A stretch of DNA of 64,000 nt from assembly GCA_022822005.1 (NCBI GenBank), contig JAJECO010000012.1, positions 1 to 64,000 on the forward strand. Direction: 5' to 3'. This document shows positions 17,395-26,789 of the stretch, in pieces. Numbering within the stretch: position 1 is the first letter of the stretch; the number at the start of each line of letters is the position of its first letter. Source of the DNA: Candidatus Poribacteria bacterium (GTDB lineage: Bacteria; Poribacteria; WGA-4E; PCPOR2b). The position numbers were made by a program, and so were the translations under genes. The notes below the pieces were generated by a model that was not told the origin of the DNA, did not search any database, and was given only the letters and a program-made list of their open reading frames with translations.

Positions 17395-18072
17395 ATGCCG
17401 TCAATAAGTGAATGCAAAGCTGTTATCTTTGATATGGATGGATTGATGATCGACACCGAAAGGCTCGCGCTCAAAGCTTGGCAGCTTGCAGGGGTTGATT
17501 TCGGATTTCCCATCAACGAGGATATCTTTATTACTATGGTGGGGCGCAACCGCCGAGATTCGGACCGTACTTTAGTTGAAGTTTTTGGCTCTGATTTTCC
17601 AGTGAGTGCTGTGCGAAAAAAGTATCGTTCTTATCTTGATGGCTGGATTGACCAAGGCAAGATGTCCGTTAAATCCGGACTTTTGGAATTGTTAGGTTTT
17701 TTGGATAAAATTTCAATGCCGAAAGCAGTGGCGACGTCTACGGAGTATGAGCGAGCGATTCACAAGCTATCACTCGTAAACTTGTTAGAGCGTTTTCCTA
17801 TAGTAATTGCTGGCGATCAAATAGAAAAAGGTAAACCCGCACCGGATATTTTTCTTGCTGCCGCATTGCAACTGGAAGTTCCCCCGAAACATTGTCTTGT
17901 CTTGGAGGATTCAGACGCTGGTATTCAGGCAGCCTACGACGCAGGTATGATATCTGTTATGGTTCCGGACATGAAACCACCCTCAGAGAAAAGTCGCGCT
18001 TTTGCACACAGGGTTTTTGGAGAATTAGGGGAGTTTCACGACTACTTTCGAGAAAATTTACGATTGATGTAA
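17395..18072 (+). CDS. HAD-family phosphatase/phosphomutase-like hydrolase
   Basis: A 225-residue subfamily I HAD hydrolase of the beta-phosphoglucomutase/phosphoglycolate-phosphatase type. Motif I is FDMDGLMIDTE (nucleophile Asp plus acid/base Asp), motif II ATSTEYE, motif III GKPAPD and motif IV LEDSDAGI. A helical cap sits between motifs I and II. It dephosphorylates small phosphorylated metabolites or interconverts sugar phosphates. It follows the dehydratase by 27 bases on the same strand and probably belongs to the same operon. Substrate unknown. Confidence 0.85.
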   Translation: MPSISECKAVIFDMDGLMIDTERLALKAWQLAGVDFGFPINEDIFITMVGRNRRDSDRTLVEVFGSDFPVSAVRKKYRSYLDGWIDQGKMSVKSGLLELLGFLDKISMPKAVATSTEYERAIHKLSLVNLLERFPIVIAGDQIEKGKPAPDIFLAAALQLEVPPKHCLVLEDSDAGIQAAYDAGMISVMVPDMKPPSEKSRAFAHRVFGELGEFHDYFRENLRLM

Positions 18073-18109
18073 CCGATGTAAGTAATAATGGATTTAGAAA
18101 GGGGAGCAA

Positions 18110-18538
18110 ATGTCTGCACACACATCTGATCCAATTCGTGACATGTTCGTTCAATACAAAACAATCGCAGTGGTTGGGCTTTCTGCGAAGCTGGATCGTC
18201 CCAGTTATCGGGTGGCGAAGTTTTTGAAAGAACAGGGGTACCGAATTATTCCCGTAACCCCGACCTACGATGAAGTCTTGGGCGAGAAAGCATATCCAAG
18301 CCTGCTTGACGTGCCAAAAGATCAACCCATCGAAATTGTTGATATTTTTCGGCGGACCGAATATGTGCCAGAGATTGTTGATCAGGCTATTGAGATCGGG
18401 GCAAACGTTGTCTGGATGCAACTGGGAATTATTCACGAAGATGCCGCAGCCAAAGCACGTTCACACGGTTTGCAAGTTGTGATGGACAAGTGCACAAAGC
18501 CTGAATATACAGATCGTTTTCTGTCGCCTCAGGTGTAA
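18110..18538 (+). CDS. CoA-binding (YccU-type) protein
   Basis: A 142-residue single-domain Rossmann-like protein of the CoA_binding_2/YccU group: the beta-alpha-beta start TIAVVGLSAKLDRPSY, then VDIFRRTEYVPEIVDQAI, and a conserved Cys near the end (VVMDKCTKPEY). Family members bind coenzyme A or similar nucleotides in the cytoplasm; no reaction is established. GGGGAG precedes the ATG. It is close to the HAD gene and shares its direction. Confidence 0.85.
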   Translation: MSAHTSDPIRDMFVQYKTIAVVGLSAKLDRPSYRVAKFLKEQGYRIIPVTPTYDEVLGEKAYPSLLDVPKDQPIEIVDIFRRTEYVPEIVDQAIEIGANVVWMQLGIIHEDAAAKARSHGLQVVMDKCTKPEYTDRFLSPQV

Positions 18539-18733
18539 TATCGAGGGACACATTCGCACCCGAAAAATAAGGGAAAATACCGTGAACGGCACAACAGTTT
18601 CCCGAAGGAAGATGTCAGTGCCGAGGGGCTCCGACTGACTTTGAACGCTTTTTCTTCAAGCATATTGGTTTGTCCACCTATTATGCAGAACACATACATT
18701 CTATTCAAGCCGTTAATAAGTCTGTGGGAACGG

Positions 18734-19264
18734 ATGCTGCCCCCGCTGAAATATGCAACGACACGGTGGATTCTTCTCCCCAAGTTGAAGTCGGATTCGG
18801 CGGAAATGCGATCTTATGCTGCACAAGCGTTGGAATCAATGGGGGATACACAAGCGGTACTGCCTCTTATTGACGCGCTGCAGGACTCGGACGGCACTGT
18901 GCGTCGCTTTGCGATCTCTTCGTTGGGGGCACTGCGGGATGTGCGGGCAGCTGAGTCGTTAATTCCTTTTCTGGACGATATGGAGCCGGATATGCGATGT
19001 GCTGCTGCTGTTGCGTTAGGTGATTTGCGGGCTGCCCACTCAGTTGATCCCTTGATTGCGGCGTTAAATGATCCGGATCGATCTGTCTGTTCAGCGACGG
19101 TTATTGCTTTGGGCAAAATCGGGTCTCGACGAGCCATTGGACCGCTTAATGAGCTATCAAGAACGACTGACAGCGAGTGGCTGCGTCGTTATGTGAGTGA
19201 AACGCTGCATCAGATTGAGGAACACGAAGATAAAAATGAGAGTTATAGTGAGGTGTTATATTGA
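18734..19264 (+). CDS. HEAT-repeat protein
   Basis: About 176 residues made of four HEAT-type helical repeats of about 31 residues (SAEMRSYAAQALESMGD, DGTVRRFAISSLGALRD, EPDMRCAAAVALGDLRA, DRSVCSATVIALGKIGS). They end in an acidic tail. Such repeats form a solenoid that binds other proteins. I place the start at the ATG at 18734 (after GGGAACGG); earlier in-frame starts at 18641 (TTG) and 18683 would add residues without repeat pattern. The stop overlaps the TTG start of trpA by four bases, so the two are translationally coupled, although no link between HEAT proteins and tryptophan synthesis is known to me. Confidence 0.65.
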   Translation: MLPPLKYATTRWILLPKLKSDSAEMRSYAAQALESMGDTQAVLPLIDALQDSDGTVRRFAISSLGALRDVRAAESLIPFLDDMEPDMRCAAAVALGDLRAAHSVDPLIAALNDPDRSVCSATVIALGKIGSRRAIGPLNELSRTTDSEWLRRYVSETLHQIEEHEDKNESYSEVLY

Positions 19265-20067
19265 ATCGAATTGAAGCGAAATTTGAGCAGTTACGCGCAG
19301 AGGGTCGGAGCGCGTTTATGCCGTACATCTGTGCTGGGGATCCAACCCAGGAGATCAGTCGGAAGCTGCTATTAACGCTTGAAGAGGCGGGTGCCGATCT
19401 CATTGAACTTGGCGTCCCATTTTCCGATCCCATTGCAGATGGCCCAAGCATCCAGAAAGCAAGTGAACGGGCGTTGGTTGACAAGATCTCGCTGCGGAGG
19501 ATTCTTGATATGGTTGAAGCCCTCCGGCAAGAGACGCAGATTCCGATTACGTTGATGACTTACTACAATCCGATTTTTCGGATGGGAGATGCGGAGTTTT
19601 GCGCTGCTGCGCGCAAGGCAGGCGTGGATGGGGTAATTATTCCAGACCTGCCACCAGAGGAAGCGTCCACGCTTTTAAAGGCTGCGCCAGCACATAACAT
19701 TGCCACAGTTTTCCTTGCTGCACCCACAAGTTCGCCCGAACGGATGCGTCTCATCGCGTCGGTTAGTACTGGTTTTATTTACTGCGTCTCGGTTACCGGT
19801 GTTACAGGGGCGCGTGCGTCCCTTTCGGACGAGATTCAGCCGATGATCGCTGAGTTGAGAAAACAGACTCAAAAACCGGTCTGTGTAGGATTTGGGGTCT
19901 CAACAAGCGAACAAGCCAATACAGTTGCACGCCTTGCGGACGGCGTCATCGTTGGCAGCGCAATTGTTAACGTTATTGAAGAACATCTGGGAGACGAAGC
20001 GGCGATCTTATCAAACGTGAAGAAATTTGCGGAGGAGTTGGTAGCGGGGGTGCGGGGAGAGATTTAA
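19261..20067 (+). CDS. trpA: Tryptophan synthase alpha subunit
   Basis: A 268-residue TIM-barrel enzyme, the normal TrpA length. It cleaves indole-3-glycerol phosphate to indole and glyceraldehyde-3-phosphate, passing indole to TrpB. The catalytic acids fall at E49 (LIELGVPFSD) and D60 (IADGP), the same numbers as in enteric TrpA. The N-terminus MNRIEAKFEQLRAEGR requires a TTG start at 19261, with GAGGTG upstream. No other trp gene lies in the window, so the pathway is dispersed or its other genes are outside. The gene overlaps the upstream HEAT-repeat gene. Confidence 0.93.
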   Translation: MNRIEAKFEQLRAEGRSAFMPYICAGDPTQEISRKLLLTLEEAGADLIELGVPFSDPIADGPSIQKASERALVDKISLRRILDMVEALRQETQIPITLMTYYNPIFRMGDAEFCAAARKAGVDGVIIPDLPPEEASTLLKAAPAHNIATVFLAAPTSSPERMRLIASVSTGFIYCVSVTGVTGARASLSDEIQPMIAELRKQTQKPVCVGFGVSTSEQANTVARLADGVIVGSAIVNVIEEHLGDEAAILSNVKKFAEELVAGVRGEI

Positions 20068-20105
20068 CAGAAAACCTTCCGAAGCCTACGAAACCTATCG
20101 CAAAA

Positions 20106-20324
20106 CTACACCCGATAGGAAGGGTAGCGAGATTGCAACCCAGCACGACGCGGTTTCTCCTTAGAGTGAATACTATATGCAAACTCGTCACAGATTTGTG
20201 ACAGATTGTCAATAAAATCTGACCAATAATATTCATCATCTTTACGGGCTTGCCCGTCAGCAAGAATTAAGGCGAGCTCGTAAAAGTTCTTACGATCCTT
20301 TTGAGTGTCTTGATTCTGTCTCAT
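20106..20324 (-). CDS. Small charged protein of unknown function
   Basis: A 72-residue hydrophilic, acidic/basic peptide (RKNFYELALILADGQARKDDEYYW) with no family I recognise. AAAGGAAAC precedes the ATG at a good distance, which is the main support for translation. The C-terminal end (RAGLQSRYPSYRV) falls in a sequence that looks like a dispersed intergenic element, so the last residues may have been acquired from it. It is transcribed against trpA and gltX. Confidence 0.4.
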   Translation of the reverse strand: MRQNQDTQKDRKNFYELALILADGQARKDDEYYWSDFIDNLSQICDEFAYSIHSKEKPRRAGLQSRYPSYRV

Positions 20325-20815
20325 GTCAGTTTCCTTTCTGCTTGGTTCTTTGGTGTTTCAGTTACTGCGTTGAAGCAATTTTCTATAATTCTGAGTAATA
20401 GGAAAGCCAGTGAGAGCACCGGCTTTCCTCAAGGAGGCAAATTGATTAACTTCTAAGATGCAATAATAATGCCACTATTTGGCATTAGCCCTTTACGGCT
20501 TAGCACAACCTGACGCTGCGTAGAGGGCACCTTAATCTCAGCCGCCCTTTGAATTGTTGATCGAATGTTGATGACAACACGTTATGGGACAAATCGGGCA
20601 GCTGCACAGCCATCTATGACCCATTTCGTGCAGCATCAAGGTTTTGGAAATTCTTCGTAACTTTACATAACGTTAATAGTTATATTTCGGTTACTTAAAA
20701 AATCTGAGTTGTTTTTGTGGGAAGCCTGTGAGGATTAGATTGGTGTTTCGCAATTGCAACAGCATGTATCAAAAGCAATACGATAAATCTATAATATAAA
20801 GGAGTAAATATCACA
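20325..20815. other. Gap upstream of gltX: one strong hairpin and possible gene remnant
   Basis: The stretch holds a hairpin at 20401-20428 (GGAAAGCC and GGCTTTCC arms, inner GTG/CAC pairs) without a T-tract. On the minus strand, 20453-20660 contains open pieces in shifted frames, one reading LHEMGHRWL (20607-20633), a zincin-like HExxH. This may be a decayed metalloprotease gene. A TATAAT at 20790 lies too close to the gltX ribosome site to be its -10. Confidence 0.4.
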
Positions 20816-22276
20816 ATGGCAACAGACCAACCCGTTCGTGTTCGCTTTGCGCCCTCGCCGACGGGATTTCTTCATATTGGAGGTGCGCGCACAGCACTGT
20901 TTAATTGGCTTTTCGCAAAGCATCACGGCGGGACGTTTATCCTGCGGATTGATGATACTGACGAAGCCAGATCTACTGACGAATCAATGCGGGGCATCTA
21001 CGAGTCGATGGAATGGCTCGGACTGGATTGGGACGAAGGACCGAGGGTTGGAGGTCCCCACGCACCGTATATTCAAACAGAGCGCGGCGATCTTTACCGC
21101 AAATATGTTCAGCAATTACTCGACACCGGTAACGCATATCGCTGCTACTGCACCCCCGACGAATTAGATCAGATGCGGACGCAGGCCCGTCTGGAAAAGC
21201 GCCCACAGGGATACCCCGGAAAGTGCAGACATCTGACAGAAGCAGATCGAGAGGAACTTGAAGCGGAGGGGCGTACATCAACAATTCGACTCAAGATCCC
21301 AGAAGGTGCAATCATTTTGCGTGACCTCGTGCTTGACGTGGTCAAATTTGAGGCCGAGACACTCGACGACTTTATTATTGTCAGATCCAACGGTTCCCCG
21401 CTCTATAATTTTACCTCGATTATTGATGATATTGAGATGGGCATGACGCATGTTATCAGGGGGGCGGACCACCTCTCCAACACGCCGAAGCAGCTTCTAA
21501 TTTGTCAAGCGCTCGGCATTGACCCGCCGCAGTGCGCACATCTGCCGATGGTGCTGGGCAGCAGCAAGGGCGAAAAGCTGAGTAAGCGACACGGTGCCAC
21601 CTCCGTTGGACAGTATCGTGATGATGGGTATCTGCCGGAGGCGTTGATTAATTTTCTCGTACGGCTCGGTTGGTCTTATGATGACAAGGAGGAAATTTTC
21701 TCCGTTGCCGAACTGATTGAGAAATTCGATCTCGATCGGGTGGGAAAGAGCGGCAGTGTGTTTGACCTCAAAAAACTCCAGTGGCTGAACGGGCACTACA
21801 TCGCACAGTTAGACCTGTCAGCGCGAGCCGACGCGGTTATTCCCTTCTTGCAAGAGGCGGGTTTTTTGGGGGAAACGAGGAGCCGGACGTGGCTGGAACA
21901 ATTTGTTGCAGCGGTTGGAGATCGGTTAGAAACACTGGCAGATATTACTTCCTACAGTTACTTTTTCACCGACGATTTTGACTATGACCCGAAGGCAGTC
22001 AAGAAGTGGTGGAAAGGTGATCCCGCCGGGACTTTGCAGGGGCTCCGCGACGTTTTAGCAGCGGTTGAAGTATTTGACATGGAGCCGGTTGAAGCAGCAA
22101 TTTGGGCGCACATCGAAGCGAAGGAGATCAGTCGGATCAAGGCGATGCAGCCGTTACGGGTCGCACTAAGCGGCGAAGCGGGAGGTCCCGGGTTATTTGA
22201 TATTATCGTTCTGCTCGGCAAAGAAAAGGTGCTTGAGCGGTTAGACAGAGCTATCAGCCATATTCAGGAGAACTGA
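20816..22276 (+). CDS. gltX: Glutamyl-tRNA synthetase
   Basis: A 486-residue class I aminoacyl-tRNA synthetase that attaches glutamate to tRNA-Glu. The HIGH-type motif is HIGG (20-23, in APSPTGFLHIGGARTALFN) and the KMSKS-type motif is KLSKR near residue 253 (GEKLSKRHGA). The zinc-type segment CYCTPDELDQM is present in the first half. Length and domain order are normal for bacterial GluRS. AAGGAG precedes the ATG. It converges with glnS, with only 19 bases between the stops. Confidence 0.96.
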   Translation: MATDQPVRVRFAPSPTGFLHIGGARTALFNWLFAKHHGGTFILRIDDTDEARSTDESMRGIYESMEWLGLDWDEGPRVGGPHAPYIQTERGDLYRKYVQQLLDTGNAYRCYCTPDELDQMRTQARLEKRPQGYPGKCRHLTEADREELEAEGRTSTIRLKIPEGAIILRDLVLDVVKFEAETLDDFIIVRSNGSPLYNFTSIIDDIEMGMTHVIRGADHLSNTPKQLLICQALGIDPPQCAHLPMVLGSSKGEKLSKRHGATSVGQYRDDGYLPEALINFLVRLGWSYDDKEEIFSVAELIEKFDLDRVGKSGSVFDLKKLQWLNGHYIAQLDLSARADAVIPFLQEAGFLGETRSRTWLEQFVAAVGDRLETLADITSYSYFFTDDFDYDPKAVKKWWKGDPAGTLQGLRDVLAAVEVFDMEPVEAAIWAHIEAKEISRIKAMQPLRVALSGEAGGPGLFDIIVLLGKEKVLERLDRAISHIQEN

Positions 22277-22295
22277 TAGCGTTTTTCAAGTCTGC

Positions 22296-24020
22296 CTACT
22301 GGCGCTGCTGCGACCTTTGAATTTTTGCCCAAGTGTCCCGTAACGTTACCGCCCGGTTAAACACCAGTTTTTCATCGGAGGAGTCGGGGTCTACACAGAA
22401 ATAGCCCGTTCTTAGGAACTGGTACTGGGTTCCCGACTCGGCACCGGCGAGACTGGATTCAACCTGACACGATTCCAATGCTTCCAACGAGTTGGGATTT
22501 AGATTTGCCTCGAAATCATCATCCGTAAGGACATTGGGATTCGGTTCGGTGAAGAGATGATCGAATAGGCGAACTTCAGCTTCAAGCGCGTGGGGAGCCG
22601 AAACCCAGTGCAACGTCCCTCTTACCCGGCGCCCATCGTCAGACCACCCACCTCGTGTCTCCGGATCGTAGGTGCAATGTAGTTCAGTCACCTCTCCCGT
22701 CTGTTCATCCTTAACCACATCGACACATGTGATGTAATAGGCATGTTTTAGGCGCACCTCACGACCGGGTGCCAAACGGAAATATTTCCGCGGTGGATCT
22801 TCCATAAAATCTTCTCGCTCGATATAGATCTCACGCGAAAACGGGATCTTCCGATGCCCCATGCTTTCATCTTCCGGATTGTTCTCGGCATCTAACTCTT
22901 CCACCTCGCCTTCCGGATAGTTGTCAATAATCACTTTGAGAGGACGCAATACAGCCATCACACGCGGCGCACGTATATTCAAATCTTGGCGGAGGCAGTA
23001 TTCAAGCAGCGCAATATCGACCAAATTATCGCTTTTCGCCACGCCGATACGATCACAAAAATCTCGGATAGCTTCCGCTGTATAGCCGCGTCTACGGAAA
23101 CCGGATAGTGTCGGCATACGTGGGTCGTCCCATCCGCTGACCTGTCCCGATTCCACCAGTTGGACGAGCCACCGTTTGCTTAATATCGTATTGCTGATAT
23201 TGAGTCGAGCGAACTCGATCTGCTGCGGGTGATAGATTTCCAGTTCGTCAAGATACCAATCGTACAGTGGACGATGGTCCTCATATTCGAGGGAACATAA
23301 CGAGTGGGTGATGCCCTCTATTGAGTCATTTTGGCCGTGCGTGAAGTCATACATCGGATAAATACACCACTTATCACCCTGTCTATAATGCGTTGCCCGC
23401 CGGATGCGATACATGACTGGGTCCCGCATGTTCAAATTGGGGGATTCCATATCAATTTTAGCGCGAAGTGTACGCTCACCGTCCGAAAATTCGCCTGCCC
23501 GCATACGCCCGAAAAGGTCAAGGTTCTCCTCAACAGAACGGTCCCGATCCGGGCTGTTCACCCCTGGTTCTGTCAACGTGCCGCGGTACTCTCGTATCTC
23601 ATCGGGGTTCAGATCGCAGACGTATGCCTTTCCTTTCTTGATGAGTGTCACAGCATATTCGTAGAGCTGTTCAAAATAGTCCGAAGCGTAGAACTCCCGG
23701 TCTTCCCAATCAAATCCGAGCCATCGAATATCCTCTTTCTGCGATTCCACATATTCAATGCTTTCCCTGGTTGGATTGGTATCGTCAAATCGCAAATTGC
23801 AAACCCCATTGAAATCTTCTGCAACACCGAAGTCAATGCAGATAGCTTTGGCGTGGCCGATATGTAGGTAGCCGTTCGGCTCCGGTGGAAACCGCGTGTG
23901 TACACGACCGTTAAATCGGTTTGTCCGCAAATCCTCCTGAACCGCTTGGCGGATGAAATCGGTCGTGGGTGTTGCGTCGTTCGTACTGTTGTTTTCTGTT
24001 TCGGTTGTCTTATCTTTCAT
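22296..24020 (-). CDS. glnS: Glutaminyl-tRNA synthetase
   Basis: A 574-residue class I synthetase that attaches glutamine directly to tRNA-Gln. Motifs: [16 protein letters not shown] (HIGH at 53-56), and an ILSKR form of KMSKS in [12 protein letters not shown]. The C-terminal half is the beta-barrel anticodon-binding domain with the usual YTLRPGREVRL-like strand ([16 protein letters not shown]). Many bacteria lack this enzyme and use amidation of Glu-tRNA-Gln by GatCAB. GlnRS is thought to have reached bacteria from eukaryotes, so its presence next to gltX is informative. The extra N-terminal residues are Thr/Asn-rich. Confidence 0.96.
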   Translation of the reverse strand: MKDKTTETENNSTNDATPTTDFIRQAVQEDLRTNRFNGRVHTRFPPEPNGYLHIGHAKAICIDFGVAEDFNGVCNLRFDDTNPTRESIEYVESQKEDIRWLGFDWEDREFYASDYFEQLYEYAVTLIKKGKAYVCDLNPDEIREYRGTLTEPGVNSPDRDRSVEENLDLFGRMRAGEFSDGERTLRAKIDMESPNLNMRDPVMYRIRRATHYRQGDKWCIYPMYDFTHGQNDSIEGITHSLCSLEYEDHRPLYDWYLDELEIYHPQQIEFARLNISNTILSKRWLVQLVESGQVSGWDDPRMPTLSGFRRRGYTAEAIRDFCDRIGVAKSDNLVDIALLEYCLRQDLNIRAPRVMAVLRPLKVIIDNYPEGEVEELDAENNPEDESMGHRKIPFSREIYIEREDFMEDPPRKYFRLAPGREVRLKHAYYITCVDVVKDEQTGEVTELHCTYDPETRGGWSDDGRRVRGTLHWVSAPHALEAEVRLFDHLFTEPNPNVLTDDDFEANLNPNSLEALESCQVESSLAGAESGTQYQFLRTGYFCVDPDSSDEKLVFNRAVTLRDTWAKIQRSQQRQ

Positions 24021-24413
24021 GGTGTTTTCCTCGATTTGTTAAAATAGTGGTATGCGATCCGGTGTCCTCTCAAGTGTTAGTGAGAGACTCAGAAATTATA
24101 GGGAAGATTCGCTTGGTTGTCAACCTGATTTGTATAGCTGCTACCTGTTTGATGTCAACAGAGAGGCATTATCAGAAGCCTTCTGTGCATGGGGGTTGCA
24201 CCTCCTAAGCATGGAGTAAGCGCACGATATACCTTTGGTCAAAAAAATTGACTTTTAACCTGATTTTGTGATAAGATCGACAACAGATTGATTGTGCTAT
24301 TACGGGCGAGATGATGGTTCTGTTGCTGGCATCCTAATTTCCGATTTTTATTTTATGAGTCCAAACGGAGATTCAGAGGATCAATGAGATAAACAGTGAT
24401 TTTTAACGAGGAG
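24021..24413. other. Divergent gap between glnS and the cation exchanger
   Basis: This 393-base gap lies between divergent genes. Apart from the promoter candidate described at 24248, I see no RNA gene, repeat or small coding frame. Confidence 0.5.
24248..24277 (+). promoter_or_regulatory. Candidate promoter of the cation exchanger gene
   Basis: TTGACT (24248-24253), an 18-base spacer and TAAGAT (24272-24277). The -35 matches five of six consensus bases and the -10 four of six. It would give a leader of about 130 bases. Confidence 0.4.
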
Positions 24414-25547
24414 ATGATGAACCGTAAATTACTCTTTTGTCTAATTTTTATAGTCATTACTTTTAGTTTTACCGCTTTCGGCGACTCTGGTGAGACAGAT
24501 ACACCCCACGGCTTAGAAGGTTGGCTTGAATCCAAGCTGGGAAATCTACATACGATTTGGCTCTTTGCCATCATTGCAGTCACTCTGTATCTCCTTGGCA
24601 AGGGGGCTGATATATTGGTTGATGAAGCGGTTACCCTTTCAACCCGATGGGGCATCCCGCAGACGCTTATCGGAGCGACAATTGTAAGTCTTGGGACAAC
24701 GACACCTGAAGCCGCAGTTTCTGTTTTTGCCGCTGTTCAGGGGGATCCGGATATCGCGCTTGGGAATGCGGTTGGATCGATTATCTGCGACACGGGACTC
24801 ATCCTCGGCACTGCCGCGTTGATCGCTCCGCTACCGCTCAATCGAAAAATTGTCAACCGCCAAGGTTGGCTGCAACTGGGAGCGGGTTTTCTACTGGTGA
24901 TAGCTTGCCTACCGTTCGGTTCGTTGGGAACAACTTTCTCGGAAGGTGGCCGTCTCCCACAGGTGATGGGTTTTGTTTTCCTCATTCTGCTTGCAGCTTA
25001 TATGTGGCAGTCGATTCGTTGGTCGCGTGATGCCGACAGCGACAGCACGATCGAAATGGATCATATCCACGACGAATCTGCTAATACGGTACTTGTCGTC
25101 GTCAAGTTGCTGTTCGGTATCTTATTGGTGGTTGCAGCCTCAACGGTGCTGATTCCGGCGGTTAAAATTGTTGCCGAAAGAGTGAAAGTTCCTGAAAGCA
25201 TCATTGCTGCCACATTGGTGGCGTTCGGAACCTCTTTGCCAGAATTCGTAACTGCGGTGACCGCTGCGAGAAGGGGACATGGCGCGCTTGCGGTGGGAAA
25301 CGTTATCGGTGCTGATATTCTCAACGTCCTTTTTGTCGCTGGTGCGGCCGCTGCGGTAACAGGCGGTGGATTAGAAGCACCGACGCACTTTTTCCGTCTA
25401 CTTTTTCCACTGATGCTATTTATCTTAATCGTTTTTCGTGTCGGCATATTTGTTTCAGGCGACAGGTTGAAGCGTCCTTTTGGTGTCATACTTATTGCTG
25501 CATATCTGTTTGTGACGATTCTGAGTTACAAAATCACGGGGGGTTAA
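24414..25547 (+). CDS. Sodium/calcium exchanger family (CaCA) membrane protein
   Basis: A roughly 377-residue inner-membrane cation/proton or cation/sodium exchanger. Both alpha-repeats are clear: GATIVSLGTTTPEAAVS...GNAVGSIICDTGLILG and AATLVAFGTSLPEFVTA...GNVIGADILNVLFV. Their acidic residues (E in TPEA and LPEF) and GN[AV][VI]G segments line the ion path in the family. There are about ten to eleven hydrophobic segments, with an acidic/His-rich loop (MDHIHDES) between the halves. An N-terminal signal-like segment is followed by a charged external stretch. I start at the tandem ATG at 24414/24417 after GAGGAG. Ion specificity cannot be decided. Confidence 0.87.
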   Translation: MMNRKLLFCLIFIVITFSFTAFGDSGETDTPHGLEGWLESKLGNLHTIWLFAIIAVTLYLLGKGADILVDEAVTLSTRWGIPQTLIGATIVSLGTTTPEAAVSVFAAVQGDPDIALGNAVGSIICDTGLILGTAALIAPLPLNRKIVNRQGWLQLGAGFLLVIACLPFGSLGTTFSEGGRLPQVMGFVFLILLAAYMWQSIRWSRDADSDSTIEMDHIHDESANTVLVVVKLLFGILLVVAASTVLIPAVKIVAERVKVPESIIAATLVAFGTSLPEFVTAVTAARRGHGALAVGNVIGADILNVLFVAGAAAAVTGGGLEAPTHFFRLLFPLMLFILIVFRVGIFVSGDRLKRPFGVILIAAYLFVTILSYKITGG

Positions 25548-25591
25548 AACCGGTTTTGAGATTTCGGAGATAGTTTAACAAGGAGGCAGAG

Positions 25592-26746
25592 ATGAGAACA
25601 TACCGTGTCAATATTTTAGGGTGTCGAGGACGTGGGACGGCGGCAGCCAGAGCGTATCATGCGCACCCACGGACAGAGATTGTCGCGCTTTGCGATCTCG
25701 TAGAGGAACTGTTGAACACGCTCGGAGATGAGGTTGATGTGTCTGCGCGTTTCACCGACTTGGATGAGATGATTCGTCAAACAGAGCCGGACATCGTTGC
25801 AATCCCGACGGGGACGGAATTCCACTATGACCTGTGTATGCGGGTGTTGGAACACGGCGTCAATATTGAAGTCGAAAAGCCAATGTGCGTTGATTTAATC
25901 CAAGCTGATGCCGTTATTGCGCGGGCGCAGGAAAAAGGTGTGCGGACCGCTGTGCATCATCAGGGACGGGTCGGCGCGTCAATGCAAGCGATTGCAGGTG
26001 CGTACAAGGAAGGAAAAATCGGTGAGCTCCGATATATTTACGGCAGCGGCAAGGGGTACTACGGTGGTTATGGCTTGATGAACATCGGGACGCACATGAT
26101 TAACAACATGCTTAGGTTCGGCGGTCCTCCCCGTAGCGTGGTCACTCAAGCGACAACGGATGGGCATCCGATCACCCCAGACGATATTGTGCCGTCACCG
26201 AGCGGGATGGGGACCATCGCCTGTGAGCATATCACCGCGTCGTTGCAATTTGACAACAACGTCACCGGTACACTCCTCCAGCATCGCTTTGATAACATGG
26301 ATTCTTCGGCTTATGCGATGGAACTGTATGGCAGTGAGGGACGCCTGATGTGGAGAGGTGACCAAGCGTGGTGGCTGCCACAACCCCACTTTATCCCAGA
26401 CGGTGAGCATGACCGATGGGAACGCTTGGAATCGATCTACCCGGAAAGTTACCAGCCAGACAGCAGCGCAGCAGAGGCGGACTACTGGTTTGTCGAGGAG
26501 TACGTCCGTGCCTTGGACGAAGGGCGGGAGCATGAATGTAGCGGGTTGGAAGGACGTCGTGTGCTGGAGGTTTTGATGGGCGTGTTCGAGTCCGCGGCTC
26601 ACGGTACGCGCGTAGATCTCCCGCAAGAGAACCGTGAGCACCCGCTACATAGTTGGCGCAAGGAAGCCGCGTTAAAGCCGCCCTCTGAGATGCCCCGTCC
26701 CTATTGGGATTGGCTCTCAACCGAGTTTGAACGTTTGGGAAGGTGA
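25592..26746 (+). CDS. Gfo/Idh/MocA family oxidoreductase
   Basis: A 384-residue NAD(P)-dependent oxidoreductase with Rossmann loop NILGCRGRGTAAAR, intact EKP (VEKPMCVDL) and the C-terminal GYYGGYGLMNIGTHMINNMLRFGG region that lines the sugar pocket. AAGGAGG precedes the ATG. It converges with the dehydratase-like gene downstream, 43 bases between stops. The long C-terminal end (PYWDWLSTEFERLGR) is seen in relatives from sugar-degrading bacteria. Substrate unknown. Confidence 0.87.
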   Translation: MRTYRVNILGCRGRGTAAARAYHAHPRTEIVALCDLVEELLNTLGDEVDVSARFTDLDEMIRQTEPDIVAIPTGTEFHYDLCMRVLEHGVNIEVEKPMCVDLIQADAVIARAQEKGVRTAVHHQGRVGASMQAIAGAYKEGKIGELRYIYGSGKGYYGGYGLMNIGTHMINNMLRFGGPPRSVVTQATTDGHPITPDDIVPSPSGMGTIACEHITASLQFDNNVTGTLLQHRFDNMDSSAYAMELYGSEGRLMWRGDQAWWLPQPHFIPDGEHDRWERLESIYPESYQPDSSAAEADYWFVEEYVRALDEGREHECSGLEGRRVLEVLMGVFESAAHGTRVDLPQENREHPLHSWRKEAALKPPSEMPRPYWDWLSTEFERLGR

Positions 26747-26789
26747 TTGACGATTACGCTGTCAATCCTTGGCTGCGCGTCAGGATGCT

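Noticed and set aside
20790-20795. TATAAT before gltX as a promoter
   Set aside because: The implied start point falls after the Shine-Dalgarno, leaving no leader; no good -35 exists at the right distance.
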